64,000 bases of DNA from CBDFGQ01 sp965247295 (GCA_965247295.1 CBDFGQ010000007.1:496001-560000); one strand, 5' to 3'; counted from the stretch's first letter, positions 45,218 through 54,044 are shown. The notes: generated by a model not told the origin, from the sequence alone. Program-made: numbers and translations.

Positions 45218-45901
45218 CTAGAGCTTGCTGCCCCGGGCCTCCCACCTGGCCCTGAAGGTGATCCAGAGGGAGAGCAGTATTAACCGGACGTCCAGCCACA
45301 GGCTCTGGTTCGTGGCGTAGACGGCATCGTACCGATATTTCAGCTCCCGAGGTACATCCCTGGTCGCGAAGATCTGGGCAATGCCCGTCAGGCCGGGACG
45401 CAGCTTCGCCCTCTCCTCGAAGCCGGGGATGCTCTCGTCGGGCAGGTCGCCCTCTTCCTGGGTTTGTATCTCGTCTATGGGCAGGGCCCTGGGACCTACC
45501 CAGCTCATGTCTCCCCTGGCGATGTTCACCAGTTGGGGCATCTCGTCCAGGCTGGTGGCCCGCAGCAGGCGACCGACCTTGGTCACTCGGGGGTCGTTTT
45601 CCGTCGCCTGTATGTGGCCGAACCTCTCTACCGCATTGGGCACCATGGTGCGGAACTTGTAGACCCAAAACCTGCTTTTGTCCTTGCCCCATCTGTCCTG
45701 AAGGAAAAATACGGGGCCTCTGTCCTCCAGCTTGATGGCGATGCAGATGGCGAGCCAGATGGGCGAGGCGATGGCCAGACCCACGATGGTAAGTAGCAGG
45801 TCAAAGGGCCTCTTTAGCCATGGGGCCTTATCGCGGCCTTCGCTCAAGCCGGGATCCGTCCCTTGGGCATGGCTCCCGTGTACCCACGGCGGCAAGTCCA
45901 T
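45218..45901 (-). CDS. Undecaprenyl-phosphate sugar-1-phosphate transferase (bacterial sugar transferase)
   Basis: The core protein of about 227 residues has one membrane helix (KRPFDLLLTIVGLAIASPIWLAICIAIKLEDRGPVFF) and the WbaP/WcaJ catalytic block (YKFRTMVPNA, RLLRATSLDEMPQLVNI, GDMSWVGPRALPID, RAKLRPGLTGIAQI). It starts capsule or exopolysaccharide repeat units by moving a sugar phosphate to a lipid carrier. ATG 45901 is a reasonable start, although the frame is open to 46078 and a GTG near 45973 is possible. It follows a nucleotide-sugar dehydrogenase gene, its probable operon partner. Confidence 0.88.
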   Translation of the reverse strand: MDLPPWVHGSHAQGTDPGLSEGRDKAPWLKRPFDLLLTIVGLAIASPIWLAICIAIKLEDRGPVFFLQDRWGKDKSRFWVYKFRTMVPNAVERFGHIQATENDPRVTKVGRLLRATSLDEMPQLVNIARGDMSWVGPRALPIDEIQTQEEGDLPDESIPGFEERAKLRPGLTGIAQIFATRDVPRELKYRYDAVYATNQSLWLDVRLILLSLWITFRARWEARGSKL

Positions 45902-46031
45902 ATCCGCCTCGAGCCCTGGCACATTTTCCTTCGAGTACTCTGTCCGGCCTTCCCGCACCTGGGCCCCCTTTACAGTATCGTGGAGAGTCCGCAAACCGTT
46001 AGCCGAGAGGGCTGTGCCGTGGTGTCGGCCC

Positions 46032-47324
46032 CTACAGCTTGACCACCGTCGGACGTGGCCCCAGCTGCCTGGTGGCATCGCCGGTGTCGATCACCAGCTT
46101 GCTGTGGGCCACGATCTTCTCGATGTCGAAGCTGCTGTGGTTGACCAGGAGGACCGCCGCGTCGTGCTGCCGAAGCATGGTCTCATTCAACTCCACGCTC
46201 GTCATGTCCGATCCCCCAATGGTCACCTGGGGAACATACGGGTCACTGTAGACGATCTCGGCCCCCTTGTCAGCCAACAGCTCCGCCACCCGGACGGCAG
46301 GGGAGTTCCTCGCGTCCCCCACGTTGCTTTTGAAGCTCATCCCCAGAAGCAGGAGCCGGGCTCCCTTGAGCGTCCTGCCAATGTCCCCCAGGGTGTCCGC
46401 TATCCTGGATACAACGTAATAGGGCCTGTTGTCGTTGGTCCGTGCGGCCAGTTCGATGAAGCTGACGTAGAAGTCGTACTCCCTGGCCTTCCATGACAGA
46501 TACCAGGGGTCCACGGGGGTACAGTGCCCCCCCACGCCGATTCCCGGATAGAACGGCATGTAGCCGAAGGGTTTGGTGGCGGCGGCGTGGATCACCTCCC
46601 AGAAGTCCACCCCCATGCGCTGGCCGAGCTCGGACAATTCGCTGACCAGGGCAATATTGACGCTCCTGAAAGTGTTCTCCAGGAGCTTGGTCAATTCAGC
46701 TACCCTGGGGGAGCTGACCGGGACGACCTTCTCCACGAAGGTGGATAGGAACTGGGTGGCTATCCTGGCGCATTGGGGCGTGACGCCTCCCACGACCTTG
46801 GGCGTATTACTTATGAAGTACTGCCCGTTCCCCGGATCGATCCTCTCGGGAGAAAAGGCCAGGTAGAAATCCTTCCCCGCCCTCAGGCCCCCCGCCTCGA
46901 GCTGAGGCAGGACTAACTCCTCCGTAGTCCCCGGGAAAGAGGTGCTCTGAAGAATGACCAGCTGCTCCCCACTCATGTGCTTCGCCAGTGAGTGGACCGC
47001 GGCTTCCAAGGGACCCAACTCGGGCTCCCTGTTCTTGTTCAGGGGAGTGGGTACACAGACAATGATGATGTCCAGGGCGGCCACGGCCCCGTAGTCGATG
47101 GTGGCCGTGATCTTCTTCTCCCGCACCAGCGGCGACAGGGTTTCGTTTCCCACGTCTTCTATATGGCTGCGCCCTGCGTTAATCCGGTCCACCCGGAGGG
47201 GATCAACGTCGATCCCCGTCACGTTGTACTGGGCACCGGTGCAGGCTACCATAGTGGGTAGGCCGACGTATCCCAGGCCTATAACCCCTACTTTCGCCCG
47301 GCGTTGGGCGATCTTCTCCGACAG
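46032..47324 (-). CDS. Nucleotide-sugar dehydrogenase (UDP-ManNAc / UDP-glucose dehydrogenase family) without a standard start codon
   Basis: The frame encodes AKVGVIGLGYVGLPT, GIDVDPLRVDRINAGRSHIEDV, IIIVCVPTPLNKNREPEL, ERIDPGN, the catalytic Cys in GIGVGGHCTPVDPWYL, and LLLGMSFKSNVGDARNSP. It oxidises a nucleotide-sugar to the uronic acid. The only ATG (47252) lies after the NAD-binding GLGYVG motif, so it cannot be the real start. The frame is open to a TAG near 47460 with no ATG, GTG or TTG in between. AGGAGG at 47334-47339 would suit GTC at 47330-47328 or CTG at 47324-47322. I give the CTG position; a GTG-to-GTC change or rare initiation are both possible. Confidence 0.8.
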   Translation of the reverse strand: MSEKIAQRRAKVGVIGLGYVGLPTMVACTGAQYNVTGIDVDPLRVDRINAGRSHIEDVGNETLSPLVREKKITATIDYGAVAALDIIIVCVPTPLNKNREPELGPLEAAVHSLAKHMSGEQLVILQSTSFPGTTEELVLPQLEAGGLRAGKDFYLAFSPERIDPGNGQYFISNTPKVVGGVTPQCARIATQFLSTFVEKVVPVSSPRVAELTKLLENTFRSVNIALVSELSELGQRMGVDFWEVIHAAATKPFGYMPFYPGIGVGGHCTPVDPWYLSWKAREYDFYVSFIELAARTNDNRPYYVVSRIADTLGDIGRTLKGARLLLLGMSFKSNVGDARNSPAVRVAELLADKGAEIVYSDPYVPQVTIGGSDMTSVELNETMLRQHDAAVLLVNHSSFDIEKIVAHSKLVIDTGDATRQLGPRPTVVKL

Positions 47325-47642
47325 ACTGACGGGCGCCTCCTGGTCTGTGTAAGCTATGGGGTCGTCCCCGCACTTGCCTCCTGGACCCGGGCGGTCGTCT
47401 GACCCCCGGTGAAGGGCGTCTCGGGGCGCCGTGTGTTCTCCCCGTCCTCTCGCTATGGGCTACTCCCTGCGTGAGATGTGAAGGGCGCCCGGCATCCTGT
47501 CAGGAGCCTGCGCGCTCCTTTGCGAGCCCTATATATCCTACCCCAGATGCCGCATGAGATAAAGCCGGTGAAGGGCAGATATAAGCGGGAATTGGGCAGG
47601 CAGGTCAGCGTGCATACAAGTGATCGCTTGAACCCCTCGATA

Positions 47643-47670
47643 TCCCCTTCAGACTGGAATTGTCGATGGC
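47643..47670. repeat. 28-bp dispersed motif, copy A
   Basis: TCCCCTTCAGACTGGAATTG followed by TCGATGGC. It matches 53936-53963 at 26 of 28 positions. It lies in the gap of about 500 bases between the nucleotide-sugar dehydrogenase and the membrane protein gene; I see no gene in that gap. Possible remnant of a mobile element or a protein-binding site. Confidence 0.5.
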
Positions 47671-47808
47671 CATCGGGCGACTAGAGAACTGCGAACGAGC
47701 GGCCCATCTGGCCTTCGGATATTCCTATGGAACTTGACCGTTAGGACGGAGCGAACTTTTTAGTAGCCTTGCCATTGTAGGTCAGGATAGTTCAATCGTC
47801 CCTACAGA

Positions 47809-47822
47809 ATTAGTGCACTAAT
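47809..47822. promoter_or_regulatory. Perfect 14-bp palindrome upstream of a membrane protein gene
   Basis: ATTAGTGCACTAAT is its own reverse complement and lies 11 bases before ATG 47834. Size and position fit an operator for a dimeric repressor overlapping the promoter or ribosome-binding region. There is no regulator gene nearby. Confidence 0.45.
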
Positions 47823-47833
47823 ACCTAGTGTGT

Positions 47834-48238
47834 ATGTCCCAAACCATATATCACCTGATGGTCAGCGAGACTCGGAGGTTACTGACAATACCTGAGGCCA
47901 ACAATCGCATGTTCAAGATCCTCGGTGCTGCATGGCTTGGCCTGGGCGGACTCTCTTTCGCCGTAGTATTCATTAACATCTTCCCCCTTGTCCAAGGCAA
48001 AAGTCCTTCGGGGCTATTTGAAAGTGGAGATGGATGGTGGATTGTCGACCTGGTGTTCCTTGTGGTGGGAGCCATTGGGATGGTCAATGGATTGGCACTC
48101 TTGCGTCGCAACTCGGTAGCGCGCCCCTTCTTAGCCATTTCTTCGTTAGTCCTCCTTCTCCCGTGCACCGGTTTATTCGTTCCCCTGTTGGTCGTGGTGC
48201 CCAGCCTATGGCTCACGTTATCTAGAGGTGGCAAGTAG
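47834..48238 (+). CDS. Small membrane protein, unrecognised
   Basis: The 134-residue protein has about four hydrophobic segments (ILGAAWLGLGGLSFAVVFINIF, WWIVDLVFLVVGAIGMVNGLALL, PFLAISSLVLLLPCTGLF, and VPLLVVVPSLWLTL) and short loops. No family is recognised. Codon use is plausible and the helices are well separated. ATG 47834 (MSQTIYHL) or a later ATG (MVSETRR) could be the start; the ribosome-binding site is weak. Confidence 0.5.
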   Translation: MSQTIYHLMVSETRRLLTIPEANNRMFKILGAAWLGLGGLSFAVVFINIFPLVQGKSPSGLFESGDGWWIVDLVFLVVGAIGMVNGLALLRRNSVARPFLAISSLVLLLPCTGLFVPLLVVVPSLWLTLSRGGK

Positions 48239-48691
48239 GCGTTTGAGAGCTATATGGCAAGAGCGAAAGGATAAGAAAGTAGCTTTAGGCCAAGTTCAGT
48301 GCACAGACACCTCCGACCGTACGGAGTAAGAACCTTCGAGCCCGGGAGCGGCTCTGGAGATTAGGAAAGCGCGGTCTCTGGCAAGTCGGTCAAGGTGAGT
48401 TCGTGCCAACTGCAGCCCGGGTTTCGCCAGCAATCGGCAATCGCTCGTCAGACAAATGCGAGCAGTGTGGAGTTGAGGGAACCCGGACCCACGAGCGTGC
48501 ACGTCACCAACTTGCTACCGTGATGTTGCTCGCAGTCTGATTGCTAGGGCGCGTCTCTCCCTCGGGCGTTGCAAGATCAATTTAGGGGCGCCGGGCTTCG
48601 ACCCACCACCGTATCCTCCATCTGGTAATGACGGTTAAAGAATGGCCTCTGCGGTCTAATTACGCGCTCAATATAACCCTGAGGTTCGCGT
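48239..48691. other. Gap of about 450 bases without a supported gene
   Basis: Base composition is more mixed and ORFs on both strands are short with no recognisable protein content. I see no tRNA, clear hairpin or element end. It may be a decayed gene. Confidence 0.4.
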
Positions 48692-49834
48692 TTACCAGAG
48701 CTCCGCCGACGCGAGGCGCGCCCCTTCAACCAAGGACCGCAGTTTGGCCCAAACTATCTCGGGGTATACGTATGCCCTGTAGGCGGAGGTACCATAACCG
48801 CAGTCGCTCCCGGCGATGACATTCTCCCGCCCGACCAACTGGGCATACCGAACGATACGCTCGGCGACCAGCTCCGGATGCTCGATGAAGTTGGTGGTGC
48901 TGTCCAGCACACCGGGCATGATCACCTTGCCCTCGGGAAGCTTTACATCCTGCCACACCTTCCACTCGTGGGCGTGGCGAGGGTTCGCCCCCTCAAAGGA
49001 GAGCGCCGCGGGTCGTGCTTTGAGTACCAGGTCTACGATCTCGTTGAGGGGTATGTCGTGGTTGTGGGGGCCCGGCGAGTTTCCCCAGCAGAGGTGGAGA
49101 CGCATCCGGTCCGGAGGAAGCTCGGCTACGGCGTAGTTGATGGCGTCAACATGGAGCGCCACGATTCTTCTAAACTCCTTTACGCTGAGGTTGGAGAACT
49201 GGCGTTGTCGTGACATAGCCAGGTCGGGACAGTCCAGCTGTAGAACCAACCCAGCCCGAACTATGGCCGCGTACTCTTCTCTCATCACCTCGGCCAGAGC
49301 CTGGAGATAGGCCTCATGGCTCGGGTAGTACTCGTTGGGCAGGGCGGTGGAGATGACTCCGGGGGAAGCGGATGTTATGAACAGGTCCTCCACCTGCGCA
49401 TCCTCGGCGGCCGCTTTCAAGGTGGCGATATCGGTCTGCAGCGCTTCCCTGTCCTTCCAGGCAATGGAACCGGTGCAGAGGGGGCGAGGTTGTAATGAAA
49501 GGGGACCCTCACGGTCTTTCGCCCACTCTGGGAAGTGCACTTCGTCCAGCGTGGGTTCTTGCCGTACACGGCTCTCTCCCTCGTAGCCTGTGAGCCGGTC
49601 CTGGATGTAGGTGGCGTAGCTTGATTTGCCCTGCTCTCCGTCGTTGATCACATCCAGGCCCGTTTCCACCTGCCTCCTGACCACGTCAACCACGGCGTCG
49701 CGCACCGCACCGGCCAAGGCTTCATGGCCGGAATCGTCACGCCGGTCCCTGGCCAACAGCAGCTCCCGCACCGGACCGGGCCTGGGTAGGCTTCCGGTAT
49801 GGGTGGTGAGGATCCTCGATGTGCTACGCTTCAT
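48692..49834 (-). CDS. Cobalamin-independent methionine synthase II (MetE C-terminal domain) family protein
   Basis: The 380-residue TIM-barrel protein begins ILTTHTGSLPRP, followed by VVDVVRRQVETGLDVINDGEQGKSSYATY, QLDCPDLAMSR, the zinc site HLCWGNSPGPH (His-x-Cys), and a final Cys in IAGSDCGYGTSAYRAYVYPEIVWAKL. The family includes full MetE and one-domain relatives that move methyl groups from corrinoid proteins or act on other thiols. No MetE N-terminal domain is present, so the methyl donor is probably not folate-triglutamate. ATG 49834 is chosen; the frame is open to 49897. Confidence 0.85.
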   Translation of the reverse strand: MKRSTSRILTTHTGSLPRPGPVRELLLARDRRDDSGHEALAGAVRDAVVDVVRRQVETGLDVINDGEQGKSSYATYIQDRLTGYEGESRVRQEPTLDEVHFPEWAKDREGPLSLQPRPLCTGSIAWKDREALQTDIATLKAAAEDAQVEDLFITSASPGVISTALPNEYYPSHEAYLQALAEVMREEYAAIVRAGLVLQLDCPDLAMSRQRQFSNLSVKEFRRIVALHVDAINYAVAELPPDRMRLHLCWGNSPGPHNHDIPLNEIVDLVLKARPAALSFEGANPRHAHEWKVWQDVKLPEGKVIMPGVLDSTTNFIEHPELVAERIVRYAQLVGRENVIAGSDCGYGTSAYRAYVYPEIVWAKLRSLVEGARLASAELW

Positions 49835-50078
49835 GACCGCCCCCTCAGCTGTAAATGCCTGGAGTCCGAACTGGTGAAATAGACCGGCGTTTCCCATAGG
49901 GTACTCCGGCCGTCCCAGAATGCACTGCGGACGGCGAGTTCAAACAGAATAGCTCATAACAACAGCTAACACTCTGCCCGTTGATTGGGCGCTCCACCGG
50001 GGAGCCCGGCTATCTATTATACTGAGAATCTAGTTGTCGCCGTCGTCCTAGTACCTTGTCGACAGGATTTCCGTAGCG

Positions 50079-50193
50079 TGTCATTCTGAGGGAGCCCTTC
50101 GTCTTGGCTCAGGGTGAACTCTGCGACCGAAGAATCTGGAAGGGAAGGGCAAGCCCCTGCCCCCCGAGATTCTTCGCTTCGCTCAGAATGACA
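50079..50193. repeat. Interspersed inverted-repeat element, copy 3
   Basis: It runs from TGTCATTCTGAGGGAGCCCTT to GATTCTTCGCTTCGCTCAGAATGACA, with nearly perfect complementary ends (TGTCATTCTGAG against CTCAGAATGACA). It occupies the middle of the 490-base gap between the MetE-like gene and the DUF3179 gene. No gene is seen in the rest of the gap. Confidence 0.8.
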
Positions 50194-50324
50194 TCTATCA
50201 ATCTTGGGTCGAATGAGTAGTAGATAATTGTTAGGTTCGCGTCTACCGGAGTTCTTCACATTTTCTTCAAATTGACCACTTAGCATGTAGGTGAAACGGA
50301 GAGGATAAGTTCATTGGAGGTGGG

Positions 50325-51422
50325 GTGTTGAGGGAACTGGTGATCGCAGCGGTATTTGCAATTGGGGTAGTCGTGGGTTGCTCCCAGAAAGATGGAACGA
50401 CGGCGACTGCGCTCCCGGTCCCGGCCGCGCCCACCGCGGTAGACACGGCGGCAGCCGTAAGCCCAGACCCGCCGGCAGCCACCGAACAAGACTCGACGGG
50501 GCTCTCCAGCTCGCGTCGTGGCTTCGTTCCGCTCGACAACCCATCGTTTCTCGCCGCACTTGAGGCCGGGCATCTAGGCGCCGAGGAGCTGGTCCTTGGA
50601 GTTGAATGGGCGGGCGAGGTCCGTGCCTACCCCGTTCGGATGCTCCGCTTCCACCACATCGTCAACGACACCGTGGGCGGCAATCCTCTACTCGTCACCT
50701 ATTGAATGAAGTGCAGCTCGGGGGTCGGTTTCGACCCCCTAATTGATGGACGGCGCCTCACATTTGAGACCTTTGGTCTGCTGGATGGCGTGTTTAGGAT
50801 GAGAGACCGCGAGACCGGGACCATCTGGACACACCTGGACGGCAAGGCGATCGCCGGCTCTCTGGAAGGACAACGGCTCAAGATTATCCCATTACCCCAG
50901 ATGACATGGGGCGAGTGGAAGGCCGATCATGGGGATACACTGGTCCTTTCCCCAGACACGCCTTTCCGTGACCGCTACCTCCGCCCGGTCCAGATAGGCG
51001 TTTACAATCCGAGGGAGGCGATCTATGGCGATGACCGACTCCCTTCGAACACCCTGGTAGTCGGCGTCGAAGTGGAGGGCGTCTTCAAGGGCTATCCACT
51101 TGGGGAGCTCGAACTGGCAGGAGGGGCTGTAAACGACACAGTTGCTGGCAAGCCGATCGTCGTTGTTTACGATCCGATCGCGAAGACGGGGCTGGCTTAC
51201 CTGCGTCACTTCGATGGTCAGACGCTGGAATTCCACAACGTGAGCAAGGAGACATACGAGATCAGGGACCGCGAGACCGACTCATTGTGGAATGTTCAAG
51301 GACGTGCGGTCGAGGGTGTCTACCAGGGAGCCAGGCTCGATTTCGTGCCGTCGTTCATCTCCGAGTGGTATGGCTGGTCCGCCTACCACCCGGAATCTCA
51401 GCTGTATTGGGCAGAGCGGTAG
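50325..51422 (+). CDS. DUF3179 lipoprotein with in-frame UGA at the first Cys of its CxxC motif: probable selenoprotein
   Basis: Read through the TGA at 50703-50705, the gene encodes 365 residues. They comprise a lipoprotein signal (AAVFAIGVVVGC), an Ala/Pro/Thr-rich linker, and two tandem copies of the DUF3179 unit. Unit 1 reads GVEWAGEVRAYPVRML ... VNDTVGGNPLLVTY-U-MKC-SSGVGFD ... RDRETGTIWTHLDGKAIAG. Unit 2 reads GVEVEGVFKGYPLGEL ... VNDTVAGKPIVVVYD ... RDRETDSLWNVQGRAVEG. Unit 1 matches unit 2 on both sides of the TGA, so it is one gene. The family motif is YCPLC; here residue 127 is U and Cys130 remains (UxxC). A hairpin (50720-50739) sits where a bacterial SECIS is expected. ATG follows TGA directly, so callers will split the gene. 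Function unknown; extracytoplasmic thiol/selenol redox is inferred. Start GTG 50325 or TTG 50328. Confidence 0.8.
50720..50739 (+). promoter_or_regulatory. Candidate bacterial SECIS element of the DUF3179 gene
   Basis: A perfect 8-bp stem (GGGGGTCG with CGACCCCC) closes a GTTT tetraloop. The loop begins with G, then U, as required by bacterial SECIS models, and this G is the 23rd base after the UGA (50703-50705). The spacer between UGA and stem is 14 bases. Within the coding frame it encodes part of SGVGFDPL. Confidence 0.7.
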
Positions 51423-51574
51423 GCCAGCTGGGACAGTGGGCGGGACAGCCTTGCCACGCATGGGGGATGGCTGGCCTACCAGCCGGTATTTCACACCTTA
51501 GATCACAGTGGCCGTGCCGCGATCTATGTTTATGGCAACGTCCGAGGTTTCCGCACGATGATGTGGGACGTAGT

Positions 51575-52528
51575 CTAGACGGCCGATGTCGATGATCTGT
51601 CGTCGGTCGCCCAGGCTTTAATCAGATGGTAAGCGATCGCGATGGGTCCAGGGACCATCAGCTCGTTACTCTTCTCTTCCAGCGCCAAAAGGACCTCCTC
51701 CCGCTGGAACCAACGCACGTCGGCCATCTCACCCGGGTCCATTACAATGTCGGTTGTGGCCGCGTCCGCATGGCAACCAATCATAAGCGACGACGGAAAG
51801 GGCCAGGGCTGGGAAGAGTGGTAACGAATATTTTCAACCCTGATGCCCGCCTCCTCCATTATTTCCCTGGCCACAGCCTCCTCGATCGATTCTCCTTGAT
51901 CCATGAATCCGGCCAGGGCAGAGTACATATTCATGCGGGAAAGGCGACCACGAGACTGGCCTAGCAGGCAGCGGTCCCCATCGGACACCAGCGTGATAAC
52001 CACAGGATCGGTTCGTGGAAAGTGCTCGGTATCACAGTTAGAACATTGCCGCACCTGCCCGCCACGTTTTATGAAGGTCACGTGCCCGCATATCGAGCAG
52101 TACCCATTACGGTTGTGCCAGTTTATCTGCGCCCTTGCCTGTGCGACTATTCCAGAATCCGGCCCACTGAGAAATCCCGTAGCCGTCCTAGCGTCCTCAA
52201 ATCTCCATTTCTCAGTCTCGCGCAATTCTCGAACAGCACGATCGTTTTTAGATATGTCGATGACGAAATAAGCCGTCTCCTCCAGTAACCCCAAAAAGAT
52301 GGCGCCAGTATCGATCCCCAGCCGCCCCAAGTCCTCGATGCCAAGCCAGGCCAGACCCTGTTGGGGACCTTCAAATATAAGAACGTTCAGGTCCCACATC
52401 GGCAGGAATTTGCTCGTCGGATCCTTAGCTCTATCGCTAATCCAGTTCTCGTCACGCCGTTCCCGATCACCTCTATCCAGTAGATTGCCGGAATATACGT
52501 GTGATATAGTCGATCGCTTGTTACTCAT
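51575..52528 (-). CDS. nudC: NADH pyrophosphatase / NAD-capped RNA hydrolase
   Basis: The 317-residue protein has the NudC organisation: an N-terminal variable domain, the zinc ribbon CSICG...QCSNC, PRTDPVVITLV, the Nudix box GFMDQGESIEEAVAREIMEEAG, and the NudC-specific SQPWPFPSSLMIG. It hydrolyses NADH to NMNH and AMP and can remove NAD caps from RNA. ATG 52528 (MSNKRST) is likely; ATG 52540 is 4 codons upstream. It is convergent with the DUF3179 gene, 152 bases away. Confidence 0.93.
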   Translation of the reverse strand: MSNKRSTISHVYSGNLLDRGDRERRDENWISDRAKDPTSKFLPMWDLNVLIFEGPQQGLAWLGIEDLGRLGIDTGAIFLGLLEETAYFVIDISKNDRAVRELRETEKWRFEDARTATGFLSGPDSGIVAQARAQINWHNRNGYCSICGHVTFIKRGGQVRQCSNCDTEHFPRTDPVVITLVSDGDRCLLGQSRGRLSRMNMYSALAGFMDQGESIEEAVAREIMEEAGIRVENIRYHSSQPWPFPSSLMIGCHADAATTDIVMDPGEMADVRWFQREEVLLALEEKSNELMVPGPIAIAYHLIKAWATDDRSSTSAV

Positions 52529-52726
52529 CGCATCTTCCAATTAGAGACGTGCCGCGAAGGCATATCGGGTCCTGTGCACGATATCCGATGCGAATCACGT
52601 CGTCGCCGGGCATCCTTATTAGACATAGAAGCGCCTCACCGGGGGGATTACCATTCCTTACCCTCCATCCTAGTATAAGTGATGCGTGCATTCAGGACCT
52701 TGGGGCCTTGCCAATGTATCCTATTT

Positions 52727-53746
52727 TCATCGTCTGTATTCGTCACCGCAGACCCCTATCAGCCGGTAGAGATCACGCGACTTGCTGAGAACGGGCTCGA
52801 TGCGGTCGCGGTCGTCGGTATCAAGGGCGAGATCGAATACGCGGGCGTTGTCGCTCCGGTGATCGGCTACGCCCAGTCGTACGCCGATGATCACTCCCGC
52901 TACCGCTGGACGGTCCAGGATGTAGCGCACGGCCACGTTGGCGATACTCACCCCGTGCTTATCGGCAACCTCCTTGAGCGCTCGGAGCAGCTCCTGAAAC
53001 AGGTCCCAACCGCCCCACGAATCGACCATCTGCTTATACTTCTGCAAGCTGGCGGTGTTCAGCGCGGCCCGTCCAGGCTCAGGTTGCCCAAGGTATTTCT
53101 CGGATAACAGCCCGCCGCAAAGTGTCCCGTAAGCAAGAAGCTGGATGTCATGCTGCTGGCAGAATTGGACCATCTGCACCTCAGGTCTGCGGTCGATCAG
53201 CGAGTACTGGACCTGGTTGGATACCACAGTAACTCCGTGGTCGGCTATCCGCTTGAGGTGGTCCGTATCGAAATTCGTCAGGCCGAGGTGCCTGATTTTG
53301 CCCTCGTCCCGCAGATGGGATAGATAAGTGAGGGCGTCGAGGTAGCTGGTATCGTGGTAGTCCCACCAATGGAACTGCAGCAGGTCCAGGGTTTCAACAT
53401 CCATCCGCCGCAGCGAGATCGCGATGTTCTGTTCGACCACCGCGCGGGTCACGCGCTCCGGTCGTGGCACCCACTTGGTGAAAGCCTGGAGATCGGACAG
53501 CGCCCCTTTACCACGGGAGGCCGCTAGCTGGCGCCTGAATTCGCCGATAAAGTCCTCCGCTGGGCCATAGTGGTCCGCCAGGTCCCAGGTTGTGAATCCT
53601 GAGTCGAGGTAGGTGAACATGCTAGGTATCGCCGAATTTGGATCGATGTAGCCGTGGGCGCCGGACACCTGCCACATACCATTCAAGATACGGCAGATAG
53701 ACAGATCGGATGCGAACTCAAGCCTGCTTGCTTCTGGTAAAATCAT
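52727..53746 (-). CDS. Aldo/keto reductase
   Basis: The 339-residue TIM-barrel protein has the AKR tetrad: Asp and Tyr in WDLADHYGPAEDF, Lys in AFTKWVPRPE, and His in LLQFHWWDYHD. The C-terminal cofactor segment includes VAGVIIGVRLGVADHRSDN. It reduces aldehydes or ketones with NADPH, or belongs to the sugar-dehydrogenase-like subgroup. GAGGGAG precedes ATG 53746. The 298-base upstream gap contains the 28-bp motif copy B. Confidence 0.9.
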   Translation of the reverse strand: MILPEASRLEFASDLSICRILNGMWQVSGAHGYIDPNSAIPSMFTYLDSGFTTWDLADHYGPAEDFIGEFRRQLAASRGKGALSDLQAFTKWVPRPERVTRAVVEQNIAISLRRMDVETLDLLQFHWWDYHDTSYLDALTYLSHLRDEGKIRHLGLTNFDTDHLKRIADHGVTVVSNQVQYSLIDRRPEVQMVQFCQQHDIQLLAYGTLCGGLLSEKYLGQPEPGRAALNTASLQKYKQMVDSWGGWDLFQELLRALKEVADKHGVSIANVAVRYILDRPAVAGVIIGVRLGVADHRSDNARVFDLALDTDDRDRIEPVLSKSRDLYRLIGVCGDEYRR

Positions 53747-53935
53747 CTGAAACTCCCTCTTCTCGAAGCGACAATGGGGTTTCTGAATTATCAGGTCTTG
53801 CCCACAATTCTACCCGTTTCCCGCTTTTTGAGACAGGCTCCCTGCCCCGTCCCCAGTCTCTAAATGTTCGCCGAATCTAGCTATCTGGATTTTCACGTAG
53901 GATGGTCTCAAGTATTCGCATGGAACCCATGGGCG

Positions 53936-53963
53936 TCCCCTTCAGCCTGGAATTGTCGCTGGC
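53936..53963. repeat. 28-bp dispersed motif, copy B
   Basis: TCCCCTTCAGCCTGGAATTG followed by TCGCTGGC, 26 of 28 bases identical to 47643-47670 and in the same orientation. It lies upstream of the monooxygenase gene at 54045 and could extend further as CAGCTTGATACTATTAG. Confidence 0.5.
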
Positions 53964-54044
53964 AGCTTGATACTATTAGTGAACTGACCGGCAGTGTGGC
54001 CCAAGGCCCCGCTCAGCATTATGTGTATGTGTAGGTAACTAGTC

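Noticed and set aside
48296..48502. 68-residue minus-strand ORF in the 48.2-48.7 kb gap
   Set aside because: Protein composition looks random and there is no recognisable family.
48682..50254. 22-bp similarity (AGGTTCGCGT-TACC-GAG) at 48682-48703 and 50233-50254
   Set aside because: Three mismatches, one copy overlaps the 3' end of a coding gene; probably coincidence.
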